This document shows, in pieces, positions 15,463-25,139 of a stretch of DNA of 35,374 nt. How positions within the stretch are numbered: position 1 is the first letter of the stretch; each line of letters opens with the position of its first letter. The DNA lies in assembly GCA_938009335.1 (NCBI GenBank), contig CALLHT010000135.1, positions 1 through 35,374 on the forward strand, written 5' to 3'. The position numbers and the translations under genes were made by a program. The notes below the pieces were generated by a model that was not told the DNA's origin, made no database searches, and worked only from the letters and a program-made list of their open reading frames with translations. This DNA comes from an uncultured Rhizobiaceae group bacterium. Lineage in GTDB: Bacteria; Pseudomonadota; Alphaproteobacteria; Rhizobiales; Rhizobiaceae.

Positions 15463-18400
15463 ATGGCTAAAAAGGCCAAACAACAAGCAGTAAAAACAGA
15501 CGATCTGGAATCTGTTGAAGACGCGCTTTCAATTGAATTTTCTGACAGTGAGATTTCTGACGCTGATTTTGCAGCATTAGAAGAAAAACTGAGTAGTGTC
15601 GCAAAAGAGTTGGTCGAAGAAGAAGGCATTGAGAACGCTCTCCCCTCTGAACGCTTGGCTTCAGCTGCAGAAGAAATCGACATTCGTGCTTCAAACATTG
15701 AAGCAGATGTTGATTTCCCTGATGCCCCCCCGGCTCCAGCCAATGATGCACATGATGAAGAGCTTGCCGGTCTTATCTACGCAATTCAGCAAAAACCAAA
15801 AGGTCGGACGTATTTTTGGGCTGCTCTTATCTCGATCGCATGGCTTGGATTGTGCGGATATTACGCTTACACAACAATTTTACCGCAACTACCACAGCCG
15901 CTAGAATTCTCAACACTTGTTCGCAACAACTCGCTAATGATTTTAGCAGCGGTTGCATTTTTGCCGCTTCTCCCGCTTTGGGGCTTCGCGTTCATGATGC
16001 GCCGCGCTCAGGAAATGCGTCATGCTGCTCGTTCCATGATGGAAGCGGCTCTAAAGCTTCTGCAGCCTGAAAAAATTGCGTCAAATTCAATCGCATCCGT
16101 AGGAAGTGCAATCCGGCGTGAAGTCAGTGCCATCGGTGATGGTGTAGAGCATGCCATTGCACGCGCAAATGAACTTGAAACCATAGTACAGAAAGAGGTC
16201 ATGAACCTCGAGCGGTCTTATGGCGATTCAGAGATGCGCCTAAAGCGCCTAGTCAGCGACATTACGCACGAACGCGAAGAAGTCGTGAACCACGCGGAGA
16301 ATCTACGGAAATCTATCGAAAACACGCAATCGACGTTTTCCGAGGACTTGAAGAATGCAGGTCAATCCATTGAGGAACAGGTTAAGTCTGCAACCGCGCT
16401 CGTTTCAGAAAATCTAAGCATAAGTGGACAATCGATCTCAGCTCAACTTGCGGAGCAAAGCAAAGAACTAATTTCTGTCCTTGAGACCACAAGCACCCAA
16501 GTCGGAGAAAAGCTTGTCACGGGCAAAGAGCAGATCGGTACAGAAGTCGCACGCCGTGCCAAAGAAATGTCCGAAGTCATCGGCCTTTCGGGTCAGGCAG
16601 TCGCAAACCTGTTGGAATCTAGGTTTGCTCAGATCAATGCTGCCGACAAGGATGTTGCAGAAAAACTTGACGAAGGCAGAAAAGCGTTTGAGGAAACCAT
16701 TGAGGCTCGTAAAGCCGAACTGAGCGATGTCCTTTCTGCAGCAGGCACTTCAGTCAGCGGAATGTTACAGGCAAGCACAACGAAACTCGCCGAGCAAAGC
16801 AATGAAACAATCGAGCGCTTGGATGAGACACGAAAAGCCCTACAAGACGCTGTCGAAACAGGTGCAACCAAATTCGAAAGCAGCAGCGAAAAGATCATTG
16901 GGCAGTTGGAAGACAATATCTCAATCCGTACCAGTGATATGGAAAGCCGGATCGGAGCTGTCGCAGATAAACTGGACAATAGCGTTTCAGAACGACTGAC
17001 TGGAATTGAAACCGTACTGACAACGACCGGCAACAATCTTGTTAGCGCATTGGGCATGAGAACCGAAGCACTTGGCAAAGTTCTAGAAGAAAGAACAAAT
17101 GCAATTGGAGAAACAATTGCAAAACGCTTGTCTGGTTTTGGCGAACAAATGACTGGCCATGTGGATGATGCGGTCACGAAGCTGAATACTCATACACAAA
17201 CACTGCAGGAAAGAACACGTTCAGTCGAAGCCACTATCATCGAGCGCACAAAAAGTGTTGAGGATGTGCTTCGGGACGGCAATATCCGTCTCGAGCAAAC
17301 CGCTGCCAAAACGGCGGGGATTGCACGCGAAAACGCGGAACAAATCGCTGCAAGCCTGAAACAGGCAGAAGACGACATCTCCGGTGTAATTACTCAAGGT
17401 GCAAAAGAGCTTTCAAACTCCATCACAGAGAAACAGTCCCAGTTTGGGCGTGTTGTTGAAGGCAACATGAAACTTCTTTCAGATGCTCTAGACGAACGAT
17501 TAAACAATATGGGTTCCAAGCTGAACCAAGGCGCTCATCGCATTGGTTCGGAACTTGAAAACAAATCCCGTGAAGCAACGAATAAAATGGAAGCTAACGT
17601 TAAATCGTTGGAGGAACGCTTAAAATCAGGTTCTCACGACATTGCTGCTCAATTCTCGGCAGGTAATAACGTGCTTGAAACGACACTGGTAAAAGGCAAA
17701 GAGAAATTGCTTGAAACGGTTGCGAAAAGCATCTCCGATGTTGGCGGTTCAATTGACGAAAAAGCTGCTAAAATAACACAACTCCTGGAAACACGTGCCG
17801 CACTCATTGATGAGTCGCTGGGAGCAAATCTTGTATCTACACAAAGAAGCCTTGAGCAGAAGTCTGACGAGTTCAATAAGCTGCTTACTGAACGCACGAA
17901 TGATCTAATCACGACAATCGACACTCACGTCAAACCTGAGCTTCAACAACGGTCTGATGAAATTGCGTCTATTTTGAAAGAGCGCACTGCTGAATTGATG
18001 ACCTTGGTCAAATCAGATGCAAGTTCTGCAAAAGCTGAATTCCAAAAACAGTCCGCGGAACTGAATTCGATTCTTCAGTCCAGCACGTTTGAACTTCGCG
18101 AACTGATCGACAAGGATGCAAAGCCGATTGCCGAAAATCTTGCGACCGCAGGCGAAGCAATTATCGGACAAATCTCCAGTCTGTCGCAATCCCTTTCTAA
18201 CCAAACTTCGGATCTATTTTCACATCTAAATGAATCCAGCACTTCATTAGAACAACTCATTGGTTCATCCTCACGCAATCTGCACCTTCTCCAAAAAGAA
18301 CTTTCAGAAAGCACGGACGCGTTCTCCGCGTCAGTTACGCATTCAGCAAGCACAATGCAGCGTACAAACGCAGTTGCTGCTGAAGCTGAACAGCGACTTT

Positions 18401-19626
18401 CAGCAGTTGCGGAAAATCTTGCTGACAACATGGCAAGCATTTCCGAACGTCTCGACACCCAAAGTGGCGTGCTCCATAACGCAACGCGCTTGATCGATAC
18501 AGCACAGTCTGGCCTTGAACAAACGGTAGAAGAACGCCAAGCTGCGCTTGAACAACTGGCGAATGGCCTGGTTGCTCACAGCAATAACATCAATTCAACG
18601 ATGCAATCGTTTGGTCAAACAATCTCAGCGATGGTTGATGAGGTGAGTTCACGTACCAAAGGTGTTGGTGGAACAGTTGCTGCAGAAATTTCCTCCGCCA
18701 TCGACGATGCAACAGCACGCTTCAACGATGCAGTCGAAGCCATGCGTGGTGCCGCGTCAACCATGCGTTCCGAGTTGGAAGAGACCCGAGCTCAGATGCG
18801 ACGTGGAGTATTGGAGCTTCCCGACGAGACACAACAAAACGCAACGGCTATGCGACGCGTCGTAACGGATCAAATCGCGGCCCTGCGTGATTTGTCAGCG
18901 ATCGTGGAAAAGTCTGGTAAAATGCTGGACACAGCCCCGCCGATCGCAACAGCCGTTCATGAGCCGATAGCGCCGCCGGCCCCTCAGCCAGCGGCAAGGC
19001 GTGCGGTTCCGGCGCAAGCTCCAGCGCAGCCACCGCAAGCCAAACCGGTCTTTCCTCCGCAAACAAACGCGGAACCAAGAAAAAGAAGTGTTGCACCAGC
19101 AGTCGCACCCGTACGTAGTCAAGCACCTGTTAGTGCGCCTCCTCGCCCCGCACCAACTACCGCACCTCAGCCGAGCGGTCAAAATTCGGGTTGGGTGAGC
19201 GATCTGCTTCGCCGGGCTTCTGAAGAGCCTGCTGTCGCACCGCCACAGCGGCAACCACAACCTGATCCGAGATCGCCTAATCAAGTTGTGGAATCTCTCA
19301 ACTCATTATCAATGGATATTGCGAATGCAATTGATCACGAAACATCTGTAGACCTTTGGCACCGTTATCAACGCGGCGAAACAAACGTTTTCACGCGCAA
19401 GCTATACACGATGCAGGGCCAGCAGACGTTCGATGAAATTCAGCGTAAATATCAAATTGAAGCTGAGTTCCGTGGTGCCGTGGACCGGTACATCGATGAC
19501 TTCGAGCGCTTGTTACAAGACGCCAGCAAGACCGACCCTACAGGCATGATGGCGCAGACTTATCTGACATCAGACACGGGCAAAGTGTATACGATGTTGG
19601 CACATGCGTCCGGCCGTCTGCGCTAA
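15463..19626 (+). CDS. Large membrane-anchored coiled-coil protein, likely polar-growth ring protein (GPR/RgsE-like)
   Basis: The 1387-residue protein has an acidic N-terminus (1-100) and two membrane segments (about 117-138 and 157-179). A very long helical region (about 180-1150) follows, with repeating units built on patterns like ERT.SIE.TI and frequent Glu/Lys/Gln. Next comes a Pro/Ala/Gln-rich linker (about 1157-1270) and a conserved C-terminal domain (about 1272-1387) containing LYTMQGQQTFDEIQRKY and LTSDTGKVYTMLAHASGRL. This architecture matches the apolipoprotein-A-like proteins of Rhizobiales, including GPR of Agrobacterium tumefaciens and RgsE of Sinorhizobium meliloti, which form a ring at the growing pole. 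From memory, the Agrobacterium protein exceeds 2000 residues, so this one is shorter. The CtrA box upstream supports cell-cycle control. Family membership is firm; one-to-one orthology is inferred. Confidence 0.78.
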   Translation: MAKKAKQQAVKTDDLESVEDALSIEFSDSEISDADFAALEEKLSSVAKELVEEEGIENALPSERLASAAEEIDIRASNIEADVDFPDAPPAPANDAHDEELAGLIYAIQQKPKGRTYFWAALISIAWLGLCGYYAYTTILPQLPQPLEFSTLVRNNSLMILAAVAFLPLLPLWGFAFMMRRAQEMRHAARSMMEAALKLLQPEKIASNSIASVGSAIRREVSAIGDGVEHAIARANELETIVQKEVMNLERSYGDSEMRLKRLVSDITHEREEVVNHAENLRKSIENTQSTFSEDLKNAGQSIEEQVKSATALVSENLSISGQSISAQLAEQSKELISVLETTSTQVGEKLVTGKEQIGTEVARRAKEMSEVIGLSGQAVANLLESRFAQINAADKDVAEKLDEGRKAFEETIEARKAELSDVLSAAGTSVSGMLQASTTKLAEQSNETIERLDETRKALQDAVETGATKFESSSEKIIGQLEDNISIRTSDMESRIGAVADKLDNSVSERLTGIETVLTTTGNNLVSALGMRTEALGKVLEERTNAIGETIAKRLSGFGEQMTGHVDDAVTKLNTHTQTLQERTRSVEATIIERTKSVEDVLRDGNIRLEQTAAKTAGIARENAEQIAASLKQAEDDISGVITQGAKELSNSITEKQSQFGRVVEGNMKLLSDALDERLNNMGSKLNQGAHRIGSELENKSREATNKMEANVKSLEERLKSGSHDIAAQFSAGNNVLETTLVKGKEKLLETVAKSISDVGGSIDEKAAKITQLLETRAALIDESLGANLVSTQRSLEQKSDEFNKLLTERTNDLITTIDTHVKPELQQRSDEIASILKERTAELMTLVKSDASSAKAEFQKQSAELNSILQSSTFELRELIDKDAKPIAENLATAGEAIIGQISSLSQSLSNQTSDLFSHLNESSTSLEQLIGSSSRNLHLLQKELSESTDAFSASVTHSASTMQRTNAVAAEAEQRLSAVAENLADNMASISERLDTQSGVLHNATRLIDTAQSGLEQTVEERQAALEQLANGLVAHSNNINSTMQSFGQTISAMVDEVSSRTKGVGGTVAAEISSAIDDATARFNDAVEAMRGAASTMRSELEETRAQMRRGVLELPDETQQNATAMRRVVTDQIAALRDLSAIVEKSGKMLDTAPPIATAVHEPIAPPAPQPAARRAVPAQAPAQPPQAKPVFPPQTNAEPRKRSVAPAVAPVRSQAPVSAPPRPAPTTAPQPSGQNSGWVSDLLRRASEEPAVAPPQRQPQPDPRSPNQVVESLNSLSMDIANAIDHETSVDLWHRYQRGETNVFTRKLYTMQGQQTFDEIQRKYQIEAEFRGAVDRYIDDFERLLQDASKTDPTGMMAQTYLTSDTGKVYTMLAHASGRLR

Positions 19627-19630
19627 TCAA

Positions 19631-20605
19631 TCATATGATCCGGGCGAACAGGTCCGGGTCAATGTTCCCGCCCGATATCACGATTGCAATGGTTTCCCCT
19701 TGCCATTTTTGACCGGCTTGCAGCAACCCCGCTAATGCCGCTGCTCCACCGGGTTCTACAACCAACTTCAATTCATGATAAGCAAACTTCACCGCATCAA
19801 GCGCCTCTTGATCTGAAATGACAATTGGCTCGCTTAACGCATCGCGATTAATTTCAAATCCAATTTCACCTGGCTGCGGCGTAATGATTGCATCGCACAC
19901 TGAACCCGACGTTTTGTCGTTTATTTCGCGCTGCCCCGATTTTAAGGACCGCGCATAATCATCAAAGCCTTCCGGTTCTACCGGATGAATGTGACACTCC
20001 GGAAAATGATGTTTTAAGGCCAGCGTCACACCTGCGGTAAGCCCGCCACCACCTGTACAAACTAAAACACGGTCAAGCACATTGGCACCGCTCTTCAAGT
20101 CACCGGCGATTTCCACTCCTACAGTGCCTTGTCCCGCAATCACGTGGAAATTGTTAAACGGATGGATAAAGCTTCCGCCCCTCTCTTCAAAAACCATACG
20201 TGCCTTTTCATCGCGGTCTTCATGCTCACGATCATAAAGCACCACGTCTGCACCATGATTTTTTGTCCGTTCAATCTTCAGCAGGGGCGCATCATGCGGC
20301 ATAACGATGGTTGCGGAAACGCCAAACATTTTTGCAGCCGCAGCTATGCCCTGTGCATGGTTGCCGGAAGAACTCGCAATGATTCCCTCGGGCCTTTTGT
20401 CATCTGCCAGATTTGAAATTGCATTTAGCGCACCTCGAAACTTAAAAGACCCAGTATGTTGTAGAGATTCCGGCTTGATAAAGACGTTTGCGCCCGTGAT
20501 CGCGTCTAGCACCTTACTCTTCAGCAACGGCGTGCGAACGACATTACCTTCGAGGGTTTTTGTAGCCGCTAATACATCATCAATTGAGGGAATCTTCGGC
20601 TTCAT
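19631..20605 (-). CDS. PLP-dependent threonine/serine ammonia-lyase family protein (short form)
   Basis: A 324-residue fold-type II PLP enzyme. The Schiff-base lysine is Lys55 (TGSFKFRGA), the substrate loop is SSSGNHAQG (about 78-86), and the phosphate-binding glycine loop is CTGGGGLTAG (about 183-192). SGGNID near the C-terminus completes the set. There is no ACT regulatory domain, so it is the catabolic, serine racemase or threo-3-hydroxyaspartate dehydratase type rather than biosynthetic IlvA. The substrate cannot be settled from sequence. The start has AAGGA about 9 nt upstream. Its stop lies 4 bp from that of the GPR-like gene (convergent). It is divergent from the SDR-maeB pair. Confidence 0.9.
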   Translation of the reverse strand: MKPKIPSIDDVLAATKTLEGNVVRTPLLKSKVLDAITGANVFIKPESLQHTGSFKFRGALNAISNLADDKRPEGIIASSSGNHAQGIAAAAKMFGVSATIVMPHDAPLLKIERTKNHGADVVLYDREHEDRDEKARMVFEERGGSFIHPFNNFHVIAGQGTVGVEIAGDLKSGANVLDRVLVCTGGGGLTAGVTLALKHHFPECHIHPVEPEGFDDYARSLKSGQREINDKTSGSVCDAIITPQPGEIGFEINRDALSEPIVISDQEALDAVKFAYHELKLVVEPGGAAALAGLLQAGQKWQGETIAIVISGGNIDPDLFARII

Positions 20606-20721
20606 TGTGCCAGTCCTTGTTTCTGAATACCCAAAGCAGTATTTCCATACTTAACGGTGGTATTGCAAACCCATGCAAGCTATCAATTGATATCAGCATC
20701 ACTAATTTGGAATTATCACTC

Positions 20722-21501
20722 ATGGATTTGGGAATCTCTGGAAAATCGGCAATCGTGTGCGCATCAAGCAGAGGCTTGGGTAAAGGATGCGCGAAACACT
20801 TGGCGGAAGCAGGATGTAAAGTCATCATCAATGGCCGTGATCCGGAAGTCAGCAAACGCACTGCAGACGAAATTTCTAAAATCTCGAAAATTGACCCTGT
20901 CGTAATTCTGGCAGATGTCAGCACCTTAGACGGCCAGGCTGCGTTGCTTGAAGCATGCCCCGCCCCCGACATTCTCGTAAACAACAATGGCGGGCCGCCT
21001 AGACGGGATTTCAGAGAATTAGATCGTGACGCTATCCTTGAAGGTGTAACGCAAAACATGGTGACGCCGATTGAGCTCATTCAAAAAGTCATTGACGGCA
21101 TGTCGGAACGCGGATTTGGCCGTATTGTAAACATCACTTCTCTATCCGTTTACACAGCAATTGAAGGTCTTGATCTCTCGTCAGGCGCACGTGCGGGATT
21201 GTCGTCATTTTTGGCAGGTATTGCACGTGGTGTGGCAGACAAGAACGTTACCATAAACCAGATACTTCCAGGCAAGATGGATACTGATCGCCTCGCAGGC
21301 GGGATTTCCATGACAGCCAAAAACCGTGGCATATCCTATGAAGACGCGGCTCAAAACGAGATGCAATCTATTCCAGCAAAACGGTTCGGCACAGCAGACG
21401 AATTCGGCGCTTTGTGTGCTTTCTTGTGCTCACAGCATGCAGGCTATATCACCGGGCGAAATATCCTTGTAGACGGCGGTCTCAACCAAAACGCATTTTA
21501 A
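20722..21501 (+). CDS. SDR-family protein with altered catalytic residues (FabG-like)
   Basis: I take the ATG at 20722 (259 residues, beginning MDLGISGKSAIVCASSRGLG); an open frame extends to 20584, but those residues have no SDR counterpart and would overlap the divergent lyase gene. The glycine motif is ASSRGLGKG rather than TGxxxGxG, and NNNGGP replaces NNAG. The active-site Ser140 (NITS) is present, but the positions 13 and 17 residues later, normally Tyr and Lys of YxxxK, are Ser153 and Arg157. It belongs to the FabG-like subgroup known to deviate from the catalytic tetrad. The C-terminal LVDGGLNQ is typical. maeB follows after 25 bp, so the two probably share a transcript. Confidence 0.85.
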   Translation: MDLGISGKSAIVCASSRGLGKGCAKHLAEAGCKVIINGRDPEVSKRTADEISKISKIDPVVILADVSTLDGQAALLEACPAPDILVNNNGGPPRRDFRELDRDAILEGVTQNMVTPIELIQKVIDGMSERGFGRIVNITSLSVYTAIEGLDLSSGARAGLSSFLAGIARGVADKNVTINQILPGKMDTDRLAGGISMTAKNRGISYEDAAQNEMQSIPAKRFGTADEFGALCAFLCSQHAGYITGRNILVDGGLNQNAF

Positions 21502-21526
21502 TCCTCCCAAAAATTCAGAGAAAAAC

Positions 21527-23836
21527 ATGGCTGACGAGAAAAAGACGTACAAACCTTCAAATGAACTCGAGGAAGGTGCTCTCTTTTATCATATGAACCC
21601 GAAACCGGGTAAACTTGAGATCAACGCGACCAAGCCTCTTGGCAACCAACGCGATCTTGCATTGGCGTATTCGCCAGGTGTTGCAGCACCCTGCTTACAC
21701 ATCGAAGCCGAACCAGAAACCGCAGCTGACTATACAGGACGCGCTAACCTGGTTGCGGTCATTTCAAACGGAACTGCGGTTCTTGGCCTCGGCAATATCG
21801 GTCCGCTCGCCTCCAAACCTGTGATGGAAGGCAAGGCTGTACTGTTCAAAAAGTTTGCTGATGTGAACGTCTTCGATATCGAAGTGAATGAAACCCGTGT
21901 TGATCAGTTCTGCGATGTCGTCGCTGCGATGGAACCGACATTTGGTGGTGTGAACCTGGAAGACATCAGCGCGCCAGAATGCTTTCTGATTGAAGAGCAA
22001 CTTCGTGAGCGCATGAAAATTCCAGTGTTTCATGATGACCAGCACGGAACCGCGATCATCGTTGCGGCTGGCGTTAGAAATGGTCTTGAGCATGCTGGCA
22101 AAAAACTCTCTGACGTAAAAATCGTTGCGTCAGGTGCCGGAGCAGCCTCAATCGCTTGCCTAAACCTTCTGGTTTCAATGGGCGCAAAACGCGAAAATAT
22201 TTGGGTTACTGATTCAAAGGGTGTTGTTTGGAAGGGCCGAAACGAAAGCATGGACCCTTACAAAGAGGTTTATGCGCAAGACACCGATCTTCGCAAACTA
22301 GAAGAACTGATGCCAGACGCAGATGTGTTCATTGGTTTGTCGGCTGCCGGCGTGTTGAAGCCCGAAATGCTCAAAGAAATGGCAAAGAACCCGATTGTTA
22401 TGGCGCTCGCTAACCCGACGCCTGAAATCATGCCGGAACTTGCAAGAGAAGCACGCCCCGACGCGATGATCTGCACCGGTCGCTCTGACTATCCAAACCA
22501 AGTTAATAACGTTTTGTGTTTCCCCTTCATGTTCCGCGGTGCGTTAGACGTTGGTGCAACGACGATCAATGAAGAAATGAAAATCGCTGCGGTTGAAGCG
22601 ATCTCAAATCTGACCCGTCAGGAACCGTCTGAGGCAGCCGCTGGTGCTTACAGTGGCGATATGCCGACCTTCGGCCCTGAATATCTAATTCCCTCACCGT
22701 TCGATCAGCGGCTTATATTGAAAATCGCTCCAGCTGTTGCGAAAGCTGCAATGGATTCCGGTGTTGCAACACGCCCCATCAAAGATTTTGACGCCTATTA
22801 CGACAAGCTAAACCGATTCGTATTCCGTTCTGGCCTTGTTATGAAGCCGATCATTGAAAAAGCGGTGACTAAATCCAAGCGCGTGATCTTCTCAGACGGC
22901 GAGGATGAGCGCGTGCTGCGCGCGGCTGAAATTGCGATGGAAGACAAACTTTGTCAGCCTATTTTGATTGGCAGACCAGACATCATTGAAAAACGCCTGA
23001 AGCGCTTCGGTTTGAGCATTCGGCCTGGAAAAGATTTCGAGGTCATCAATCCTGAGCGTGATGACCGATACCGTGACTATGTACAAACCCTGCTGGAAGT
23101 GTCTGGCCGCAACGGCATTACGCCGGACGCTGCGAAGACCATTGTCCGCACAAGCACCACAGCAATTGGTGCTTTAGCAATTATACGGAATGACGCGGAC
23201 GCACTCATCTGTGGACTTGAAGGCCGATTCATTCGCCACAAACAATACATAGATCAGATCATCGGGAGACAACCGGGAGTGGACTCACTTCACGCCATGA
23301 GCTTGTTGATTGATCAACGTCGTGCCATGTTTATGACGGATACGTATATTTCTGAAGACCCGGATGCAAACCAGATCGCGGAAATGACCCGTTTGGCAGC
23401 GAAAGAGATTGAGAGATTTGGAATTACGCCTAAAGCTGCCCTACTCTCCGCATCAGATTTTGGCTCACGCCCGATGCCAACATCAAAAATCATGCGCGAA
23501 GCAGCTGAGATCCTGGTTGAATCCGACCCCGATCTCGAAGTGGATGGAGAAATGCATAGCGATACTGCGCTGGATGAATCCATCCGCGAGAAAGTCTATC
23601 CTCTGAGCAAGCTGAAAGGCCGAGCAAATCTTTTGGTTTTCCCAAATCTCGACGCAGCAAACATCACTATGAATGCGGTTAAAGCGACTAGCGATGGTTT
23701 GCATGTAGGTCCCATTATTCTAGGCACGAAAAGGCCAGCCCACATTCTTGCTCCTGCGGTAACTTCTAGAGGTGTATTGAACATGACTGCGCTTGCAGCA
23801 GTTCAAGCAATCCAGTTTGATGAAAATACACAATAA
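21527..23836 (+). CDS. maeB: NADP-dependent malic enzyme with C-terminal phosphotransacetylase-like domain
   Basis: MaeB decarboxylates malate to pyruvate with NADP+. The 769-residue length is that of the long bacterial form. The malic-enzyme N-terminal half shows the YSPGVAAPC segment and FHDDQHGTAIIVAAG (about 168-182). A dinucleotide-binding GAGAAS (203-208) follows. From about residue 431 the sequence turns into a phosphotransacetylase-like domain (RVIFSDGEDERVLRAA), which in this family does not transfer acetyl groups but senses acetyl-CoA. The gene lies 25 bp behind the SDR gene. No terminator is evident in the 139 bp that follow. Confidence 0.95.
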   Translation: MADEKKTYKPSNELEEGALFYHMNPKPGKLEINATKPLGNQRDLALAYSPGVAAPCLHIEAEPETAADYTGRANLVAVISNGTAVLGLGNIGPLASKPVMEGKAVLFKKFADVNVFDIEVNETRVDQFCDVVAAMEPTFGGVNLEDISAPECFLIEEQLRERMKIPVFHDDQHGTAIIVAAGVRNGLEHAGKKLSDVKIVASGAGAASIACLNLLVSMGAKRENIWVTDSKGVVWKGRNESMDPYKEVYAQDTDLRKLEELMPDADVFIGLSAAGVLKPEMLKEMAKNPIVMALANPTPEIMPELAREARPDAMICTGRSDYPNQVNNVLCFPFMFRGALDVGATTINEEMKIAAVEAISNLTRQEPSEAAAGAYSGDMPTFGPEYLIPSPFDQRLILKIAPAVAKAAMDSGVATRPIKDFDAYYDKLNRFVFRSGLVMKPIIEKAVTKSKRVIFSDGEDERVLRAAEIAMEDKLCQPILIGRPDIIEKRLKRFGLSIRPGKDFEVINPERDDRYRDYVQTLLEVSGRNGITPDAAKTIVRTSTTAIGALAIIRNDADALICGLEGRFIRHKQYIDQIIGRQPGVDSLHAMSLLIDQRRAMFMTDTYISEDPDANQIAEMTRLAAKEIERFGITPKAALLSASDFGSRPMPTSKIMREAAEILVESDPDLEVDGEMHSDTALDESIREKVYPLSKLKGRANLLVFPNLDAANITMNAVKATSDGLHVGPIILGTKRPAHILAPAVTSRGVLNMTALAAVQAIQFDENTQ

Positions 23837-23914
23837 GTTCAGATAGATAATTGTGATTCCCCTTGATTTACGTTAGGTAAGCATATATTCCTTCATCATA
23901 TGTTCAGATAAATC

Positions 23915-23937
23915 ATGCCTTAACTAAAAAAAGGCAT
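23915..23937. other. Hairpin between maeB and the DUF2865 gene
   Basis: ATGCCTT (23915-23921) and AAGGCAT (23931-23937) form a 7-bp stem around a 9-nt A-rich loop. There is no T-tract on the plus strand, so a terminator role for maeB is doubtful. It lies about 40 bp before the DUF2865 start. Confidence 0.3.
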
Positions 23938-23975
23938 AATAATTGCATGAAACCAATTCTAGACATTTGGTGAGT

Positions 23976-25139
23976 ATGGTGTTCGGGCAGGAAATGTGGA
24001 TTATCAAAAGACGTAGGCTGAGTATCGTAACGCCGATGCTTGTTCTTTTTTCTGTTTTTGTGTTGTTTGAAGCAGCAACACAGGCGAACGCGCAAAGCCG
24101 CGCGCAAATTTGCCATGGCCTCACTCAACAACTTAATGCCCTAAGTGATTCTAGGGCTTCCGGCGGAAATTCCGCGAAATATCGACAGTTTGATGCAGCA
24201 GTCAGAAACCAAACAGGTCAAATCAGCAAAGCAAAACGGGCAATGAGGCGGAGTGGTTGCGTAGGTCTTTTCAAAAATACAAAATCACAATGCCGGGCAA
24301 TCAACAAAAGCCTGAAGAAAATGCAAGCGAATCTGTCCAGTCTTAAGAGACAGCGGAACAAATTCGCACCTAAGCGTGCTAATAGCTCAAACAAGCGCCG
24401 ACAAATTCTTGCCTCTTTGCGCCGCAATCGATGTGACACGCTAGGCTTGAACGACACTCGCCAAGCTCGAGCAGATACCAAACCAAAATCAAAACGCAGA
24501 ACGATTCTCGAACAGGTATTTGGCGTAAGTGCGTATGATGAAAACGGCAACCGTAAGAAGAATAATTCTGTAAGCGGAGATTCTCGAATTGCTTCGCGTT
24601 ACGGCACTTTCAGAACACTATGCGTAAGGAAAACTGACGGCTACTACTTTCCGATCAGCTTTTCTACCGTGAAAGACCGGTTCAACGAAGACGAACAGGT
24701 TTGCCAAGCGATGTGCCCTGGCTCTGATGTTGGCCTATATCATCACAAAATGCCAAATGAAGACAGCGAAGACATGATCTCATTCGCTACTAAAACAGCA
24801 TATCGCGACGAGCCTTTCGCATTCGCTTATCGCAAGGCACACAATCCGGACAACCGTTGTCGCTTTTCTACTGCAGGTTTAAACCAAAGCGTTGATACAG
24901 CACCGACTGGTGACCTTACACCCGTAACGAAAACCATACGTATTGGCGTTCCTGTCTTCCGGAAAGACCAAAGCTTATCGCCAGATTCTTACGACACAGC
25001 GGTTGAAGGTCTAAATGCTGATAGCGTGAAAAATTACATTGCATCAGTTGAAGAAAACAAAGATGCCCCAACAGAGCAATTAATTGCTGAAAATCGCAAT
25101 GTCAGGATAGTCGGTCCAGCGTTCTTTCCCGTCCAATAA
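23976..25139 (+). CDS. DUF2865 secreted/membrane-anchored protein
   Basis: From the ATG at 23976 the product has 387 residues. The start is uncertain: TTG at 23943 gives 398 and ATG at 23994 gives 381. All forms share a basic N-terminus (KRRR), a hydrophobic segment and a signal-like end at QANA. The mature N-terminal half is very basic (Arg/Lys/Ser/Asn), with several cysteines and probable helices. The second half carries the DUF2865 core: RYGTFRTLCVRKTDGYYFP, then CQAMCPGSDVGLYHHKMP and EDMISF. The function of the family is unknown; the cysteines suggest a periplasmic disulfide-bonded domain. Its last 38 bp overlap the convergent gltX gene. Confidence 0.85.
   Translation: MVFGQEMWIIKRRRLSIVTPMLVLFSVFVLFEAATQANAQSRAQICHGLTQQLNALSDSRASGGNSAKYRQFDAAVRNQTGQISKAKRAMRRSGCVGLFKNTKSQCRAINKSLKKMQANLSSLKRQRNKFAPKRANSSNKRRQILASLRRNRCDTLGLNDTRQARADTKPKSKRRTILEQVFGVSAYDENGNRKKNNSVSGDSRIASRYGTFRTLCVRKTDGYYFPISFSTVKDRFNEDEQVCQAMCPGSDVGLYHHKMPNEDSEDMISFATKTAYRDEPFAFAYRKAHNPDNRCRFSTAGLNQSVDTAPTGDLTPVTKTIRIGVPVFRKDQSLSPDSYDTAVEGLNADSVKNYIASVEENKDAPTEQLIAENRNVRIVGPAFFPVQ

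Noticed and set aside
16629..17177. 182-codon Ser-rich frame antisense to the GPR-like gene
   Set aside because: An artefact of the codon bias in long coiled-coil sequence. Many similar shadows occur along this gene.
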